A stretch of DNA of 64,000 nucleotides, from assembly GCA_030374765.1 (NCBI GenBank), contig JARGXX010000016.1, forward strand, positions 930,001 through 994,000, read 5' to 3'. The first letter of the stretch is position 1, and each line of letters begins with the position of its first letter. The DNA is from Agarophyton chilense. Its lineage: Eukaryota > Rhodophyta > Florideophyceae > Gracilariales > Gracilariaceae. The position numbers and the translations under genes are program-made. Shown one piece after another: positions 1 to 12,693 of this stretch. The notes under the pieces are model-generated. The model worked only from the letters and a program-made list of their open reading frames with translations. It ran no database searches and was not told the origin of the DNA.

Positions 1-600
1 CACTTAACGAAAATCCAGGACACCTCATTCTTGTTGTTGAGTATGTAAAAGAGCAGTACCTACTGTAGTCATTGATGAATGGGAAAAAAAAACCAGGAGC
101 CTCCAAAAGGATCAAGCTCCATCAGACCAGAAATGTCGGAGCGCGCGTGCCTTTTACTACTACAGACGAGTCAAAAGAATGAATTTTCAGCATTAAGCTC
201 ACAAAAGACCGAATAAAAATGCATCACGAACCATTTTATTCATGCCATCTTCATGTAAATGAACCATTCTAGCTTGCTACAGTGATAAGGCGGACTGCGA
301 TAGGATATCTTGGTTTTCAAGCTGATCCGAAGCATTGCGAAGGTGGTACAGCTCTTTTGTGCGAAGGCCTTGAGGAATGAGTTTGGAGCTTTTTTACTCA
401 ATCACATGAAGCATGTTAAACACAACAAGCCCTCCCGTGTCACACATATCTGAGACTGACAAGAGGTGGCACCTTGAACCAAATACGGACACAACTTGGT
501 TGAGTCTGCACTTGCACTTTGAACCATCAACTGCAAGGTATAGCTAAACACATCCTTTACCACGCGACTAAAGTTTGAAATCATTGCTAATACTAACACT
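1..600. other. No recognisable gene
   Basis: AT-rich sequence with only short open frames. Nothing recognisable was found apart from its position next to the Copia fossil that follows. Confidence 0.4.
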
Positions 601-1420
601 GGAATACATATTGTTCTAGTATGACTCAAATATTGATTTGACATGAGACATGTGGGCAGTCACGCCAGAGTCCACGATCCACTGGCTATTTGAGGCCTTG
701 CACAAACCGGTCGCAATGAGAAAAACAGGATTAGAATCACAATTGTCTTCACCACACTCGTCGCAGAATAAGGCGTGACCATCCGAGATTTCTGACTTCC
801 AAAGTGGCATCATGTACGGATTAATCGTTTGTGCGATCCATCATGCGCTGCTCTTATTGCTGCAAACTATTCTTAGCAAATTCGAGAGATATTGAACGGT
901 CTCTTATGGTAATATTGATTGTAACGATCAGGTGCTAAAAGCGTTTAAGGAGCCTACAGTGAATAAACATGGCAATGTATTCCTCCTCAACAATGACGTC
1001 CATTCTTTCCAAGTCCGACGCAAGATGTTGAACTCTATTGATAAACTGTAGAATTCTCTTTTCGTGACGCATCTTCGCGGTGTAGATTAAACGCCTGGCG
1101 TTGAATTCGGTTCAGTAAAGCCTTGCCCTAAAAGACATCAAAAATTGCCCTCCACATTTCTCCAGCACTTTCGGTGTCCTCCCAGGCTCCATGTCTTTTT
1201 GAAAGTGCTCCATCAATTCCATCTGCATCTCAACCATAGTTGCGCGTGCCTGGGACTTGGATAACGAAACAAGATAGATCAGATGCCATGGAAACTCACA
1301 AAGGCAATTTTCCAATCGTATTGAATAGCATGTGATGTGCGATATAAAATACGTCACAGATATACAAGGCTGCTCCCACATTCTCAAATACTGTAGATGT
1401 ACCTTTGTAATCACTTCCCT
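600..1420 (-). mobile_element. Ty1/Copia LTR retrotransposon fossil (gag and protease parts)
   Basis: On the minus strand, a Copia-type gag signature (ILQFINRVQHLASDLERMD, about 950-1,100, with related residues up to about 1,200) comes before an aspartic-protease signature at 616-813 (WIVDSGVTAHMSHV, the DSG-A-H pattern typical of Copia). The order gag then protease is the one expected for the family. No reverse transcriptase, integrase or LTR was recognised nearby. The copy is old and badly broken, with several breaks. Family placement rests on these two motif regions only. Confidence 0.55.
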
Positions 1421-1436
1421 ATCTGCAAGAGGCTTG

Positions 1437-1984
1437 CGATTTTTATTCTTTCGCTTTCGTTTTAAAAAGGCTGACTGTTGATCAAGGAAGTCATCAATAA
1501 GCCTCTCGCCAAGTTCAATGAGAAGAGCCGTCGATTTGTTCGATTTCTTTGGGTCCTTCTAAGAATGAGCCGATTTTATACGCTAGTAGTTTATTCTATC
1601 ATTATTTTTTTGCTCGTCGTCTTCTAACTCATGAACATGTTTCGCAGCTGCAACGATCTCTTTGCAAAATTTAGGCCACATTAGTCTCCTCCAAAATATG
1701 ACTACTTTGTAGCGTAAGAACAAAGTTCTGTCATTGGGAAATCTTGATCTCCAATTGCTTTCAGAGCTAAAAAGCATAAATACTATTACGCTTGCATTTA
1801 CTGGCAGGGAAAGCTTACTCTTTAGTTGGCCTAAATGCATTCTTCTTTGTTTCAAGCTCAGAAATCTCCTTAACAATGAGTGAAAGTGGGAAAGGTGGCA
1901 GTTCGAGTATGATCGAGAAGAAGTTCCAACATTTCGAGGGTAACGGTGAAGAGCTGAAGCAAGCAGATGGGATACCAAAGACAA
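1437..1984 (-). pseudogene. Unidentified lysine-rich ORF remnant, possibly a DNA-transposon accessory protein
   Basis: Two open stretches on the minus strand (about 1,583-1,984 and 1,437-1,560) encode charged peptides such as RRLMWPKFCKEIVAAAKHVH and a Lys/Arg-rich tail. Aromatic and basic residues followed by an acidic, Gln-rich segment resemble the Myb/SANT-like accessory proteins of DNA transposons. No diagnostic motif fixes this, and the two stretches are in different frames. I do not recognise the family. A plus-strand frame starting at 1,876 (MSESGKGGSSS) overlaps it and is an alternative. Confidence 0.25.
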
Positions 1985-2105
1985 AGTGCTGCCAAGGGGG
2001 GGTATCGGGCACTGATTTACTCGGAATAGATCGCAAAAACTTAGACTTCTCGATGGTGCTACACAGCCTCACTCGCGTTTTCGAGTACTTTTCAGCATAA
2101 CCCAA

Positions 2106-4480
2106 ACTAACTTTAGAGTGTCAACAAATAACAGTAATGTTGTCGTCTTTTTTCATAGATCGAAATAAAATTCGTCACCTTTTATGTACATTGCAAGCCA
2201 GTTTTTACAAAGATTCACGGGGTTCCCAACTCAAAAATACTCCTAAAACAGCACGAAAAATAACCAAAATCAACAGAATCAATGCAATAATTATGTGGCC
2301 GCACCGCAGGGTTCGCAATTACTAAAAAAAAGTTGAAGGTAGTACTGAAAAGGTAGGCAGAGCATATTCTATCTACCTTTTACTCTTCTTGAAGCCTATT
2401 TAAAGTGTAGACTATGAGGAGGATGAAAATATCTTAAGCCATCTTGATATCTGATTGGGCACCCATACACTTCATGTAGTGCAATTCAGAAGCTCTCAGA
2501 AATACTATTCTGTTTCAGAAATAAACCAGAGGTCGATTAAGGAAAAGATATGACCTCAACATTACATCCAACATAAGCAGGCCTCTTGGGATTAGGAGCG
2601 ATCGGAACTGTCCGAGTCCCAGCGTTTTCGGACACTAAACCAAACCCGATACGGCACAAATTTTGAATGCCCTGATTCACCTCTAACACCCTCCGTAGAT
2701 TCAATCTTTAGACACTTCGAGACAATATGAAGCTTTCAATGAAGCCAGGGGTGCCTTTCCCGTCCGCTGAAAACATTGATTATTTTCTTACCTCTCTTTT
2801 GCCGTGTCTTAGCCTCTCTCTTGGCCTACAGACGCACTTTTTCTACCTTTCCTAGCAAGAATGAAGACAATGCACTTCCACCAACAGCAGTTTGACATAC
2901 GAAGTAGTATTTCATCATATCGGGTATTCTAAACGAAGGACACCTGCGCACGAAAATCATCTATTATTTTGGCCTGTTATCGTGATCATTACTACGTTTG
3001 CTAGCTGGGTGCCCCTAGGGCCGTTCCAGGATCACGGTAACACAGCACGCAACATGGAAAAAATCTTAAACGGTCGAAGCACCAAGCCAGTGCTCTCAAT
3101 TTACATACGTCTCTTGCAGTGTTTTCTTATGTCATTATCTTGACGACTTAAGTTTGAAAAGGATCAACGCAGCAGTTTCCATCATGAGAAATGACAAAAA
3201 AACAAGCAGACCTACGCCCCACGACTTCGATTTACTTTTTTTCCAAAGTTATAAAGAAGCGCATCTTCGCTACACAAAACACAACTGGGAAGCAAAAAAA
3301 AGCTCTCTTGAATGTTTTTGTGCCGCAAAACCCGCACGAAGCCAACGACGACCACTCCCCGATCCACCTTTTGGGCGGCATTTGCGCTGGATTTACCGCT
3401 TAAGCTACCCCAAGGTTCTTTTTGTGGTATAAACCATAACGATAGCAAGGGTGCAGGATCTATGGGTTCTGGGGGGCGCAGGATGTGCTCGACCTAGGAG
3501 GCGCCGATAGAAGATATCTGAAAGGTGTGGCAGTACAAGCCACTGAAGCATGCAACGGGAACGGCGGGCGTACTGAGACCACGTTAATAGACTGTGATGC
3601 ACAGCGCACATGGGTCCGGAAAACCGTAAAGAACCTAGGCTGGCCTTTATGGTCGACTGTAGAAACCAAAAGTGGTATGAGAAGCACAGTAGTGGCTTGT
3701 GTTTACAATAGTGACGGTAGTGGCTATCCTTGGTGAAGATATACATATCACCAGCCAATCGACATACGGTGGCGCTCCTCACCACATGGCTACGAGGAGT
3801 TAAAATTAAGGTGCGCCTCCCTATCTACTTACTATTATCCAACTAGTGCTAAATTAGCAAAAATTTAAGCTTGTTGGTAACTAAACCCCTGTAGTACACT
3901 GTGCGTGGATGCAACAATCTAGGTCCACCACGTGCCATAATTTTCTTAATGGTGTTGCTCATTACACTACAAATTCCCCTTCTAGCGACAGGCACGCCCC
4001 GTGGCTGTACCTTAGTTCGATCGCCAGTGCCGTGCTGCACATTGCAGCAACCGCCAGTGAGGGATGCACCATACAGTTTGGGAATGCTAGGTGGGGAACC
4101 AAGCAGTTTCGCTTGCGGCCGTGGTGCTTGAGACTACTCCCCCATGGTCGTTCGTGACGGCTTGGCAGCTAAGAATACCGAAAGGGTTCCCAATATTGGT
4201 CAGAAGTTCGTGTACCAATCGGGTTTGCCGCGTTTTTCGATGCGGGTGTCGGGTGCGCGAACGTCATATTTTGTCATTGTCTTCTACGCTTCTTCTCTTC
4301 TTTCGCGCCGGAACATTTTGGTGTCATCGTTTCCATTCGTCTTACTTACCTCTTTTCATCCTTTTTCTTCTTGTACCGTATCGGTTGGAATGCATTCGTC
4401 GCGATGCACGCAGACTCCCCGAAACCTCATCGTGGAATTCGCATGTCTGCCAAAAGGTCAACAAAACACGGTGATGGCTC
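2106..4480. other. Intergenic or decayed repeat DNA, nothing recognised
   Basis: Many short frames on both strands, none with a recognisable domain. Composition shifts from AT-rich (2.1-3.3 kb) to mixed GC (3.3-4.5 kb). The latter part may be the worn end of the Gypsy fossil to the right, but I could not find its LTR. Confidence 0.3.
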
Positions 4481-4489
4481 TCGCTGTGT

Positions 4490-5290
4490 GTGAGACCAGA
4501 TTACGGGTGCGGTTTCCGTATCGGTGGGGCACCTTCGGTTCTTTCCCGCTCAATCAGCGGAGAATTTGAGGTCGGGCACCCCCCAAAAACACACTGCACG
4601 ATTGTCACAGTTTGCATCGGACGCCAGAGCCTACCGTCGATGGGTGCAAAGAATTTGGCTTCGCGGCAATACCGCGTCGGTCTGCCTCTCCATCATTGTT
4701 GGCCAGCATGTCTGGTAGGGGTACTCGCAGTTTGAACCACAGCCGTGGTATCTCGAAGACTCTGACCCGCTCCTGCTCTCGTGGTCGTGGTCGTGGCCAG
4801 TCCGTTACGGCTCCTGTTTCCTTGTCAGCCCCCATTCCTGGTGGGGCATTTGGTTTCCGTCCCGGGTCAGGGTATTATTATCCGTACTTGTTCAGCGCCC
4901 CGCCTGCAATTTTCAATCCTTATGGTCTGCTTCCGAAGTAGCTCAATGCGCTGCACTTGGAAGCTACCTCTTGGCCTCTCTTGATTAACACCGCTGGGTT
5001 CGGTCTTCATTTTCAGCATCCCACCCTTCCTGGTTTTTCCTTATGGAATCATCGGGACATTAACCGTTTTGGCCCTTTGTCATTAGCTCCACCGATGGGG
5101 TCTAAGGAGAATCGTTCCCGTCCGGGAAGACAGGCTTGCTTTCAGAAGCGTCAGCAGCATTCATCTTTTCTGATTTTCATTTATAACACCCTCCCGAGCC
5201 ACCTACCGTATATGCGGTGTAAGGACGTGTTTTTCTACTTCCGCAACCTGTTGGGACTGTTGCACCGTATGGATGCATCAACGAAGTAGC
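4490..5290 (+). other. Open region opposite in sense to the adjacent Gypsy fossil G3
   Basis: Plus-strand open stretches encode a segment with an RG-rich stretch (SCSRGRGRGQS), then GFRPGSGYYYPYLFSAPPA. The region lies just past the integrase end of the minus-strand Gypsy G3, so it is antisense to that element. The nearly whole Gypsy G1 has an antisense open region at the same relative place. I saw no clear residue similarity between the two. It is broken. It may be a worn part of G3 or an unrelated relic. Confidence 0.3.
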
Positions 5291-5299
5291 GGACGCGTG

Positions 5300-8200
5300 A
5301 CTGAGAAATGGTGATGTTTGGGTCCGCTGTAGCGCCGCCTTCCCAAGAATCCATTGAGACCAGGTCTACCGATACGGTGTTTTCTAGTCCATCCATTCGA
5401 ACTGTAACGGTGTGTTCATTCGCTCAGAGTACCTCATATGGTCCTGTAGATTTAAGGAGTAGCTTCAATTTGATATCAGCATCAATACGGATATCGTCTC
5501 TTTCTTCGGATAGTGTAAGTCTCGAGCCATTGGGAGAGATATGAATAAGGACATAATCCCCAATTTATACCTTTGTATTCCTCTTCAAACTTGGTCGTTG
5601 TGGGCTTCACACAGCTTCTGGGCTACTGTCACTTTTGAATCGCCCTCCTTTAAGGTTGTTCTGAGCTTGTTTAGTATCTACTTCTTGATCTGAGCGGAGG
5701 CAAAAGTACCAGCTGCTCGGTAGTTCTCGGGTCCTGGCTGAAGGGCAATACCATGAGATGTACGTGACAGGGCCAGTTCGAAGGGAGCAGTGCGTAGATC
5801 GGTGTATCTGAAGGTTGCAGGCATATGTTAGGGGCTGTGCATAATCAGCTCACACAGTTTGGTGTTTTTCACATAGTGTTGTAGTCTTGCCGCTAGGGTT
5901 TTTTTGAAGCGTCCCACTTGGCCATTCGTCTGCGGATTGTACGCCATGGTGGAGTAATGCTTCAACCCAACCATGGTACATACTACTTCAAATAACTTAG
6001 ATGCTAAGTTTGAACCATTGTCGGTGAATAGGTACATTGAGGCACCGTATGGAAATACCCAATTATTAAGAAAGGCTCTTGCCAAGACTGTCGAACTTGT
6101 GTTATTCAGGGGTATGGTTCTTTTGAGTTTGGAAAACCAATCGGTGATGACCACCACGAATCGGTACACCTCTGAGATTTTTGACAGCGGACCCAGGATG
6201 TCAATAGCTACAAATTCCGAAATCCCAGACGCCGAGAAAAACTTCAGGTACTTTCTGTGCTTTCGTACACCACCTCTAGTCTTTACATACGAGGTGCAGC
6301 GAGCCACATAGGTGTAAACATCGTGGGCCATGTGAAGCCAGTAGAAGTGTTGCCTCAAGGTATAATACAAACGCGTGGCTCATTGATGACCTGCCAGTCT
6401 TGGTTAATGCTCTAAATACAATACCTTCAAGCGTAGAGACTCTGGTACCACCTTCTGGAGTGCTCCGTTCAGAGTAGAACTACGCACTAGGTAATCGTCA
6501 TGGTATACATCGAACTGCAATCCTTTGGTGCCAATTTGTTTGCTCAATGTATGTCTTGAAGATGAGATCCGTAGCTTGCGCTCGCAAGAGTACGGCTCGC
6601 GTTATGGGAGTGTCCTCTCTTTTTTCGATAGCTCTTACCATTTCGGGTGACTCCTCCCTCCGTCTTTCTTCATCAGCCAATAGTTTTTTTTGTTCGTCAT
6701 TACCATACGGTTGTGCCAGCTGAATCAAGAACCATGTTACACCATATTGTTCCGGATCGGTGTCCAATGTATGATATTTAACCCGTACATCGCATCCGCG
6801 ATGTTTTGTTTTATACCAGGGCGGTATTGGACGTCAAAGTCCAACTCCAAGAGTCGGAGTCTCCATCGAGTTAAACGTCTGGAGTCGTCTTCCTGTCCCA
6901 ATATCCATCGTAAGGCTTCGTGATCCGTTTGCACAGTAAAAAAAGCACCATATAGGTAAGGTCGCAGCATCAACATGCTTCATACTACAGACAGGAATTC
7001 CTTTTTTCTGAAAGAGTAGTTTTTTTCCGTCTTTGTGAGCGTTTGGCTCCATTAACCAGTTGGTGCTCTTGATTCATCGTCCAGATTTTGCATTAGACAA
7101 CAACCAATTTGGGGGTCTCAGGCATCAGAATCCAATGTGTATGGCTTTCCCGCTTTCGGTAATGCCAAGACAGGAGGTGAAAGCAGCGCCGATTTTAAGG
7201 GATGGAAGGCGTCCAGCTCGTTGTATTCTAGATAAAAAAACCTTTCTCATTGACCTTTTTGGAGACGTCGGATTAGAGGGTCTGCTATATTTGCAAAGCA
7301 TTTGATAAAAATGCCGTAGGTATTGCATAAATCTATGACGGAGTGTACATCAGTTTTCGTCCTAGGGATTTTCGCTTCTTTTACCGCTGTAAGGTTTCGT
7401 TTGGCTAATTGAAGTTTTCCTGGGATGATTGCGTGCCCTTCATACTCCACCTTGTGGTCGAAGAACATACGATTACTTAACTTCAGAGTTGCTCTCGCCT
7501 TTTTCAGGGGATCCAGTACGGTTCGAACGTGTTCGTGGTGATCTTTCACGATTCTGGAGTAGATTACCATGTCTTCTATATACACAAATGCGGTTTTCTA
7601 CCTTCCTTTCGACAATATAATGTCAAGAGCCCGTTGGTAGGTTGCCGGTGCATTACGTACACCAAAGGCATCCTCCATAATCGGTAAAGACCAGCGTGAA
7701 ATGTGAAAGCGGTCTTATCTCTGTCCTCTTCTAGTATATCTATTCGCCAATAACCACAGTTGACATCCAGTGTGGGGAATACATTTGCGTCCCTTAGAGA
7801 TTCGAGGCATTCATCCATTCTTGGTATCTAATACGAATCTCTTACCGTAACGGAATTCACCCTCCGATAGTCTATACAGAACCGCATCTGGGTTTCTTCT
7901 CATTTTTGCACAAGGACCAAATGGCTTTCCCATTCCGCATTTTCCGGCTCAATCACACCTTCACGGATCATCCTCTGCACCTCGAGTACTTCTACTTTAC
8001 GAGCTTTTTGACAGGTACGGTACGATTTCTGACGAATAGGCTTGGCGCCTGGCACCAATTCTATGCGATTCAGGGTTCCTTCTATCACACGCAGTCGCGC
8101 AGACCACAGGGTTTCGAATGGCTCCAGTAAAAAGAGTATCCTTTTTCGGTTTCTTTTACCCATGAGCGGTATATTTACTTTTTCTCTCCAGTCCTTGACC

Positions 8201-8910
8201 TTCTCCATTTTCATGTTGGTGTGGGTCTTCTCTCTGTTTTTGGCGTGTTCCTTTACCTTCTGGTTTCAATACTCCCTCGCATCCCCCTCTTTATCGCTCA
8301 CGTTCACGTGAGACCATGGTGGTTTTATTGTGAAGATTTGACCTGGCGCCGGGAGCGCTAAGCAGATAACGGTATTTTTGGGGAGCTTTACCATGTGGTT
8401 CCTGAAGGTGCTGAGGTATACCTTAAACGCTTTGTTCTGTATGCTCTCGAAAATTTAATTTACCATCAAGTTCTTGTGTTTGTCCACCAAAATGGAATGG
8501 TCCTGAACGGATACCATATCTGGTAGCAAGGATTTGACTTGTACTACCATTTCATGGGAAGGGGACATGGACACCCTGTGGGCTACTCGGACTTTATTGG
8601 AGATTGTACCTGCTGCTTGGTTTGCAATCTTCTGTCTGGTGTCCTGTTTCTGGGGTCCTCGGCGCTGACCAATGATGGCAGTGTGGGGCCCATTGTTGAA
8701 CAGAACAGTCTTGGATCTGGGAAGTATCCCCCGGATGTGGCGGTTGACAAACGGTGTCCCCAGAATGCAGTCCGTAGTGTACCCACCACGAGCGCGTTGG
8801 GAACACTTTACGACTTGCAGATATGTTCTCAATGTACTCACACACTCTAGGCTTGTGTTGGGAGAGCCAATTAAATACGTTTCCAATATAAAGCCACGGA
8901 GAGAAGGCAA
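5300..8910 (-). mobile_element. Gypsy LTR retrotransposon fossil G3 (protease to integrase)
   Basis: Minus-strand parts in the expected Ty3/Gypsy order: end of the protease (8,455-8,910, CILGTPFVNRHI), reverse transcriptase (about 7,250-8,210, with TLDVNCGYWRIDI), RNase H (about 6,740-6,980, QTDHEALRWILG) and integrase (about 5,830-6,370, with FTDNGSNLASKLFE and NPQTNGQVGRFKK), then a worn integrase C-terminal part to about 5,300. No gag and no LTR were found, so the copy looks truncated at its 5' side. It is old and heavily broken (ten or more breaks). The protease end resembles those of G2 and G4 more than G1's. Confidence 0.85.
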
Positions 8911-8959
8911 TTAAAGTACAGGTAGTCCTCATTTAACTTCGAAAGTTCTTTTGCCTGCG

Positions 8960-9420
8960 GAGAAACGAAATAATGCCGCAAAGAATAGAATAAAACTTAC
9001 CTCAAAGTCACTCAGAAATTACATCCTGTATAATCAAGTCCAACTGCTGTGCTGCACACCAGATTCGAGAAAAGCCAGATTCAGCAACTGCGACAAAACG
9101 TGTGACAGCACCTTGGTACCTGCCGACCATAACAGCATCACCACCAGTACCCACCGACAGTAACTTTATGGCCCATTCATCACCACACGAGGCCTTCAAA
9201 GTGGTTAAAAGTACTTCAACAATAGCATACCCAGTGTGAGACTAGCAGAACGGAATTGCTAGAACATTTATATTAGAAGCTTTCCCATGAGTGCAGATAC
9301 GAACACGAACATCAATTTATGCGTCACCGTGATTGGTTGATGAATCAAAAGCCAATGAATAAGCCCAGCAGTTTTTATGATGCATAGGATCTGAGATTTT
9401 CTCTAAATTAGTAAGCACGA
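8960..9420 (-). pseudogene. hAT-type transposase relic
   Basis: Minus-strand frames include GGDAVMVGRYQGAVTRF followed by SGFSRIWCAAQQLDLIIQ, which matches the hAT pattern 'DGA-NM-G--GVV-RL ... HC--H-LDLVVQ'. Upstream, in a neighbouring frame, a stretch resembling WAYSLAFDSSTNHGDA fits the preceding part of the same domain. Frames are interrupted and the protein's ends are absent, so this is a broken internal fragment. No terminal inverted repeats were found. It abuts the truncated 5' side of Gypsy G3. Confidence 0.55.
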
Positions 9421-9644
9421 CAGCATGAACGTACTGAAAACCCATTCCTTCGAAAAGACCCAAAAGCGCAGCTACATACCACACTTTTTTCTTTATCCGA
9501 GACTATTTACAGGCTTGGAAAGAAGGCATTTAAAAAAATACACTTCACATCTACATTTTGAAATAAAACCCTTTGCCAATACTCATTCTGTAGATATCTT
9601 GATCAGAATCAAACAAAAACAAACCGCTTCTCTCGATTATTTAG

Positions 9645-9899
9645 CTAGGTTTCTTTGTAGGACAAGAATAAATCTATTAAGATGTTCATGACTACTTGGG
9701 GATCAATTGTGAAAAGAAGTTCATCATCTTGTCCGAAACGTATCCTGATGGGTTCAACGTACGGTACTTTAACGTCAAAGTAGGTTTTCTTATCTTCAAG
9801 AGACAGTGTCTGATATTCATCATGTTTTGTTTTGTGTTGCTTGCGTTGGTATATCAAGTATTTGTTTGTTTGGAATGGAGCCCTTGATATCTTGTTCAC
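9645..9899 (-). CDS. Unidentified 84-codon ORF
   Basis: An open frame encodes a peptide with a plausible folded composition: a KVPYVEPIRIRFGQDDELLF segment, then FTIDPQVVMNILIDLFL. No family is recognised. The surroundings are AT-rich and full of transposon relics, so it is more likely a fragment of a mobile element than a host gene. Confidence 0.2.
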   Translation of the reverse strand: MNKISRAPFQTNKYLIYQRKQHKTKHDEYQTLSLEDKKTYFDVKVPYVEPIRIRFGQDDELLFTIDPQVVMNILIDLFLSYKET

Positions 9900-11260
9900 G
9901 CTTGTAGGTGTCCGTTTTCCATATCATTGATCATCCCATTCAAATGTGGTACAATCACGGCAGAAAACTGCATCCGTTGTTGCTGATAGTGCGTGACGAG
10001 AGATAGCAATCAAAATAAGCGGCAGTTTGTTTTGTGTGTTAAATAATACTGCTTGTCATCGTAGTTGCTTTCAATTGCATTTAGAATTTTCGGTAATTTA
10101 CGTGAATGTAATGAGGTGGAAGAATGCTGAGTGATGTTTGCTCTCGTGTCTTCTGTTCTTTAGAAAAACATGGGCGTGCTCGCTTGAGTGTAACTGGATG
10201 GCATTCTGCCGCAAAAATTTCTTTGTGGCTGTTTCTTTGGCTTTGTTTTGACGTACAGTTTTTCGCGCCAATTCGCACAGAATTGAAAATTAGATTCGGC
10301 ACATTTTCGGAACATTTTAAAATGTTCCAAATCGAAAGAGGCCTGAAACTAAACTACAGCTGACGCAATAAATGTACACCTTGCGTCGACGAGAGCATGA
10401 GAAAAAAAACCCTTTTCCTTGTATAAAATGGCTTATTATTAAGTTCTTTTCTGGAGTGTTGCACTGTTATTTAGGGTTTATCTAAAAACTTGGCGTAACT
10501 GGAAGAAGACCTCTACGTTCGCAAAATATCTCAAATTTAAAGGCTGGCTTTCGAAAAGTTTTGATGTTTTACTGCGGCAGAAGACGTTAAAACTCCAAAA
10601 CATTATCACAAGCACTGAGAATGGCGTAGAAAAGCGAAAAGCGTTCGATCGTGCTAATACATAAATAAGCATAACAAACCAGTGCCTATTTTAAAATTTT
10701 GAGCCTTAAAAGGCTTCAATTTTGTAACAGCCTATTTCGCTGTACCGTGGATATGATATTTTTCGTATTCTTTTTTTTCTTATTATATTAGGATAATAGT
10801 GCACAAAATAATGTCGTAAGTCCTTGGAAAGGCGTCCGAAAAACTAGATTGCATGATCTGAATTATCCATCAAAGAGACTTTGATTTATATGGCGAAATG
10901 ATCACCTTTCTCGAAGCGCTTTACGTGGGATCGTGCGACGAGCGGTAATTAAGTAGTACAAGGCCAAAAATGCCCCTGGAACGGCAAGGGCGCGACGCTT
11001 TGCTTCCTTTGCTTCTCTCTGAATGGCTTTCATGGAACATTGCAAGCTGCTACCGATATGGAGCTTGAAATGCAAGGCCACGGTCACATCGTAAAGTCAC
11101 AAAATCTCAGTTCATACAGTAGAGGTCTTGCAGATGGTTTTTGTGCGCAAAACTTTTGACTCAAACGTGGGCATTGGCCAATGGCCACAGCGATTGCGCA
11201 CAAGTTAGTGAAAAGTGCCGGAAAGACCTTACGGCCAAGTTTGAAAACGGCAAATAGAAA
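9900..11260. other. AT-rich DNA without recognisable genes
   Basis: Only short frames without domain signatures. Nothing recognised. It may contain the left end of the following Harbinger element, whose terminal repeat I could not locate. Confidence 0.35.
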
Positions 11261-11679
11261 TCAGCAATGAGTATTACAACTTCACCCCTCCTACTCAAGT
11301 TCCATGCACGCCTTCCGCCATCCACCCAATCCTGCCTCAGGCATCCACCATCACCCATCACAGCAGTGGTATATACATCTATCCTTCATTTCCATCCACT
11401 ACTACCATGCCCTTGTACAGAGAGAAGAAACATGACGCGCATTTACGAATTTGCTGCATGGCATGCTGGCAAATTGCTATGCAAAACATTGCCCGCAGTC
11501 GGGCACAGCGAAGAGGACATCAAGCAGTAGATTCAAATCTACTTTAAAACGCCACAGTCAACTTTCATTCTTTTACCATGGACTACATGCTGCGAAAGTC
11601 TTGAGTTAACCGCATTTCGGCTACTGAATTATCTTTCAAATTCAAATCATTTACAGACGAGCAAGCCTTTTTTATTTTT

Positions 11680-12606
11680 GTTTCTGCAAGAGTGGCATTC
11701 CTGAAGTTGTAGACGCTGTAGCGTGACCATCTGAGTACAGAAGAACTAAGCGAAACAACTACAGAACGAACCAAGTACTGTCTACATGTGTAGTTCTTCG
11801 GCGGTTTGCCTCTCCCTGTAGGTGGAAAGATATTGAGATTCTTTTTGGGAGACATTCTTCCCAAATGTCAGAGCTATTCTGGGAAAGAGTTCAGTATTTC
11901 AACGAAGCTCACGGGCATTTACTTACAGCGGACATTAGTCCACAAGTTATAGAGCAGCACGGCTCTAGATATGCTGAATCAGTGCTGGGTAAAAGCGCTG
12001 GTTTAGACAACTGTATCGGTTTCATAAACGGGACAGTAATCGATGTTGCATACCCAGGGGGCAGTGCTATTCAAAACGCTGTTTATAATGGGCGTAAAAG
12101 AAGCATGCACTAAAGTTTCAGGTAGCAATTTCACTACATGGTCTCGTACTGCATGCTCATGGTGCGGTCGAAGGACGAAGGCATGACTGGACGCTGTACA
12201 TACAAAGCGAAATAGATCGGCAGCTATAACAAGCCCTTGTTGTTAACGGGACGCAGTTTTGTATCTTTGGAGACAATGGATATAATCATAGGATCTACGT
12301 AGAGGTGCCCTGTCATGGATCTGTGTTATCGGATGAGTCAAAAGCCGTCAACAAGGCTATGAGCAAAGTGCGGGTATGCGTTGAATGGATTTTGACGGAG
12401 GTCAAACTGCACTGGACTGCCGTTGATTTAAAACGAAAGATGCGTATCAAAGAGTCTCCTGTAGGGTTATTGTATCGCAAGGCAATGCTTCTAGTCATTA
12501 TTCGAAACAACATATATCCGAAAAACGGTTGCCCAATACTTCGACTGTGCCCCGCCACCTCTTGAACAGTACCTTGCCCATAGAGATGAGCAGGCTTATG
12601 TGAAAT
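11680..12606 (+). pseudogene. PIF/Harbinger DDE transposase, broken (Harbinger-1)
   Basis: Frames spell the DDE_Tnp_4-type core: FASPCRWKDIEILFGRHSS (about 11,800-11,865), then DNCIGFINGTVIDVAYPGG (about 12,006-12,062), then KFQVAISLHGLVLHAHG and EGRRHDWTLY (about 12,115-12,195), then the region with RVCVEWILTEVK (about 12,370-12,410) and a C-terminal 'YFDCAPPPLEQYLAHRDEQ'. At least three frameshifts or stops separate these (near 11,800, 12,112, 12,230 and 12,520). At the first catalytic position the usual Asp of 'IDGT' is Asn (codon 12,027-12,029). The second Asp (in RRHDW) and Glu (in CVEWI) are present. The gene is dead by decay and probably by active-site change. It faces the convergent Myb/SANT-like gene. 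Confidence 0.75.
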
Positions 12607-12693
12607 AACTCCATAAACGTGGCTACATAAAAACGTTTACTTATTCAAATTGTCGCTAAACACATCCATCATCAACTTAAACTTGTCTATTTC

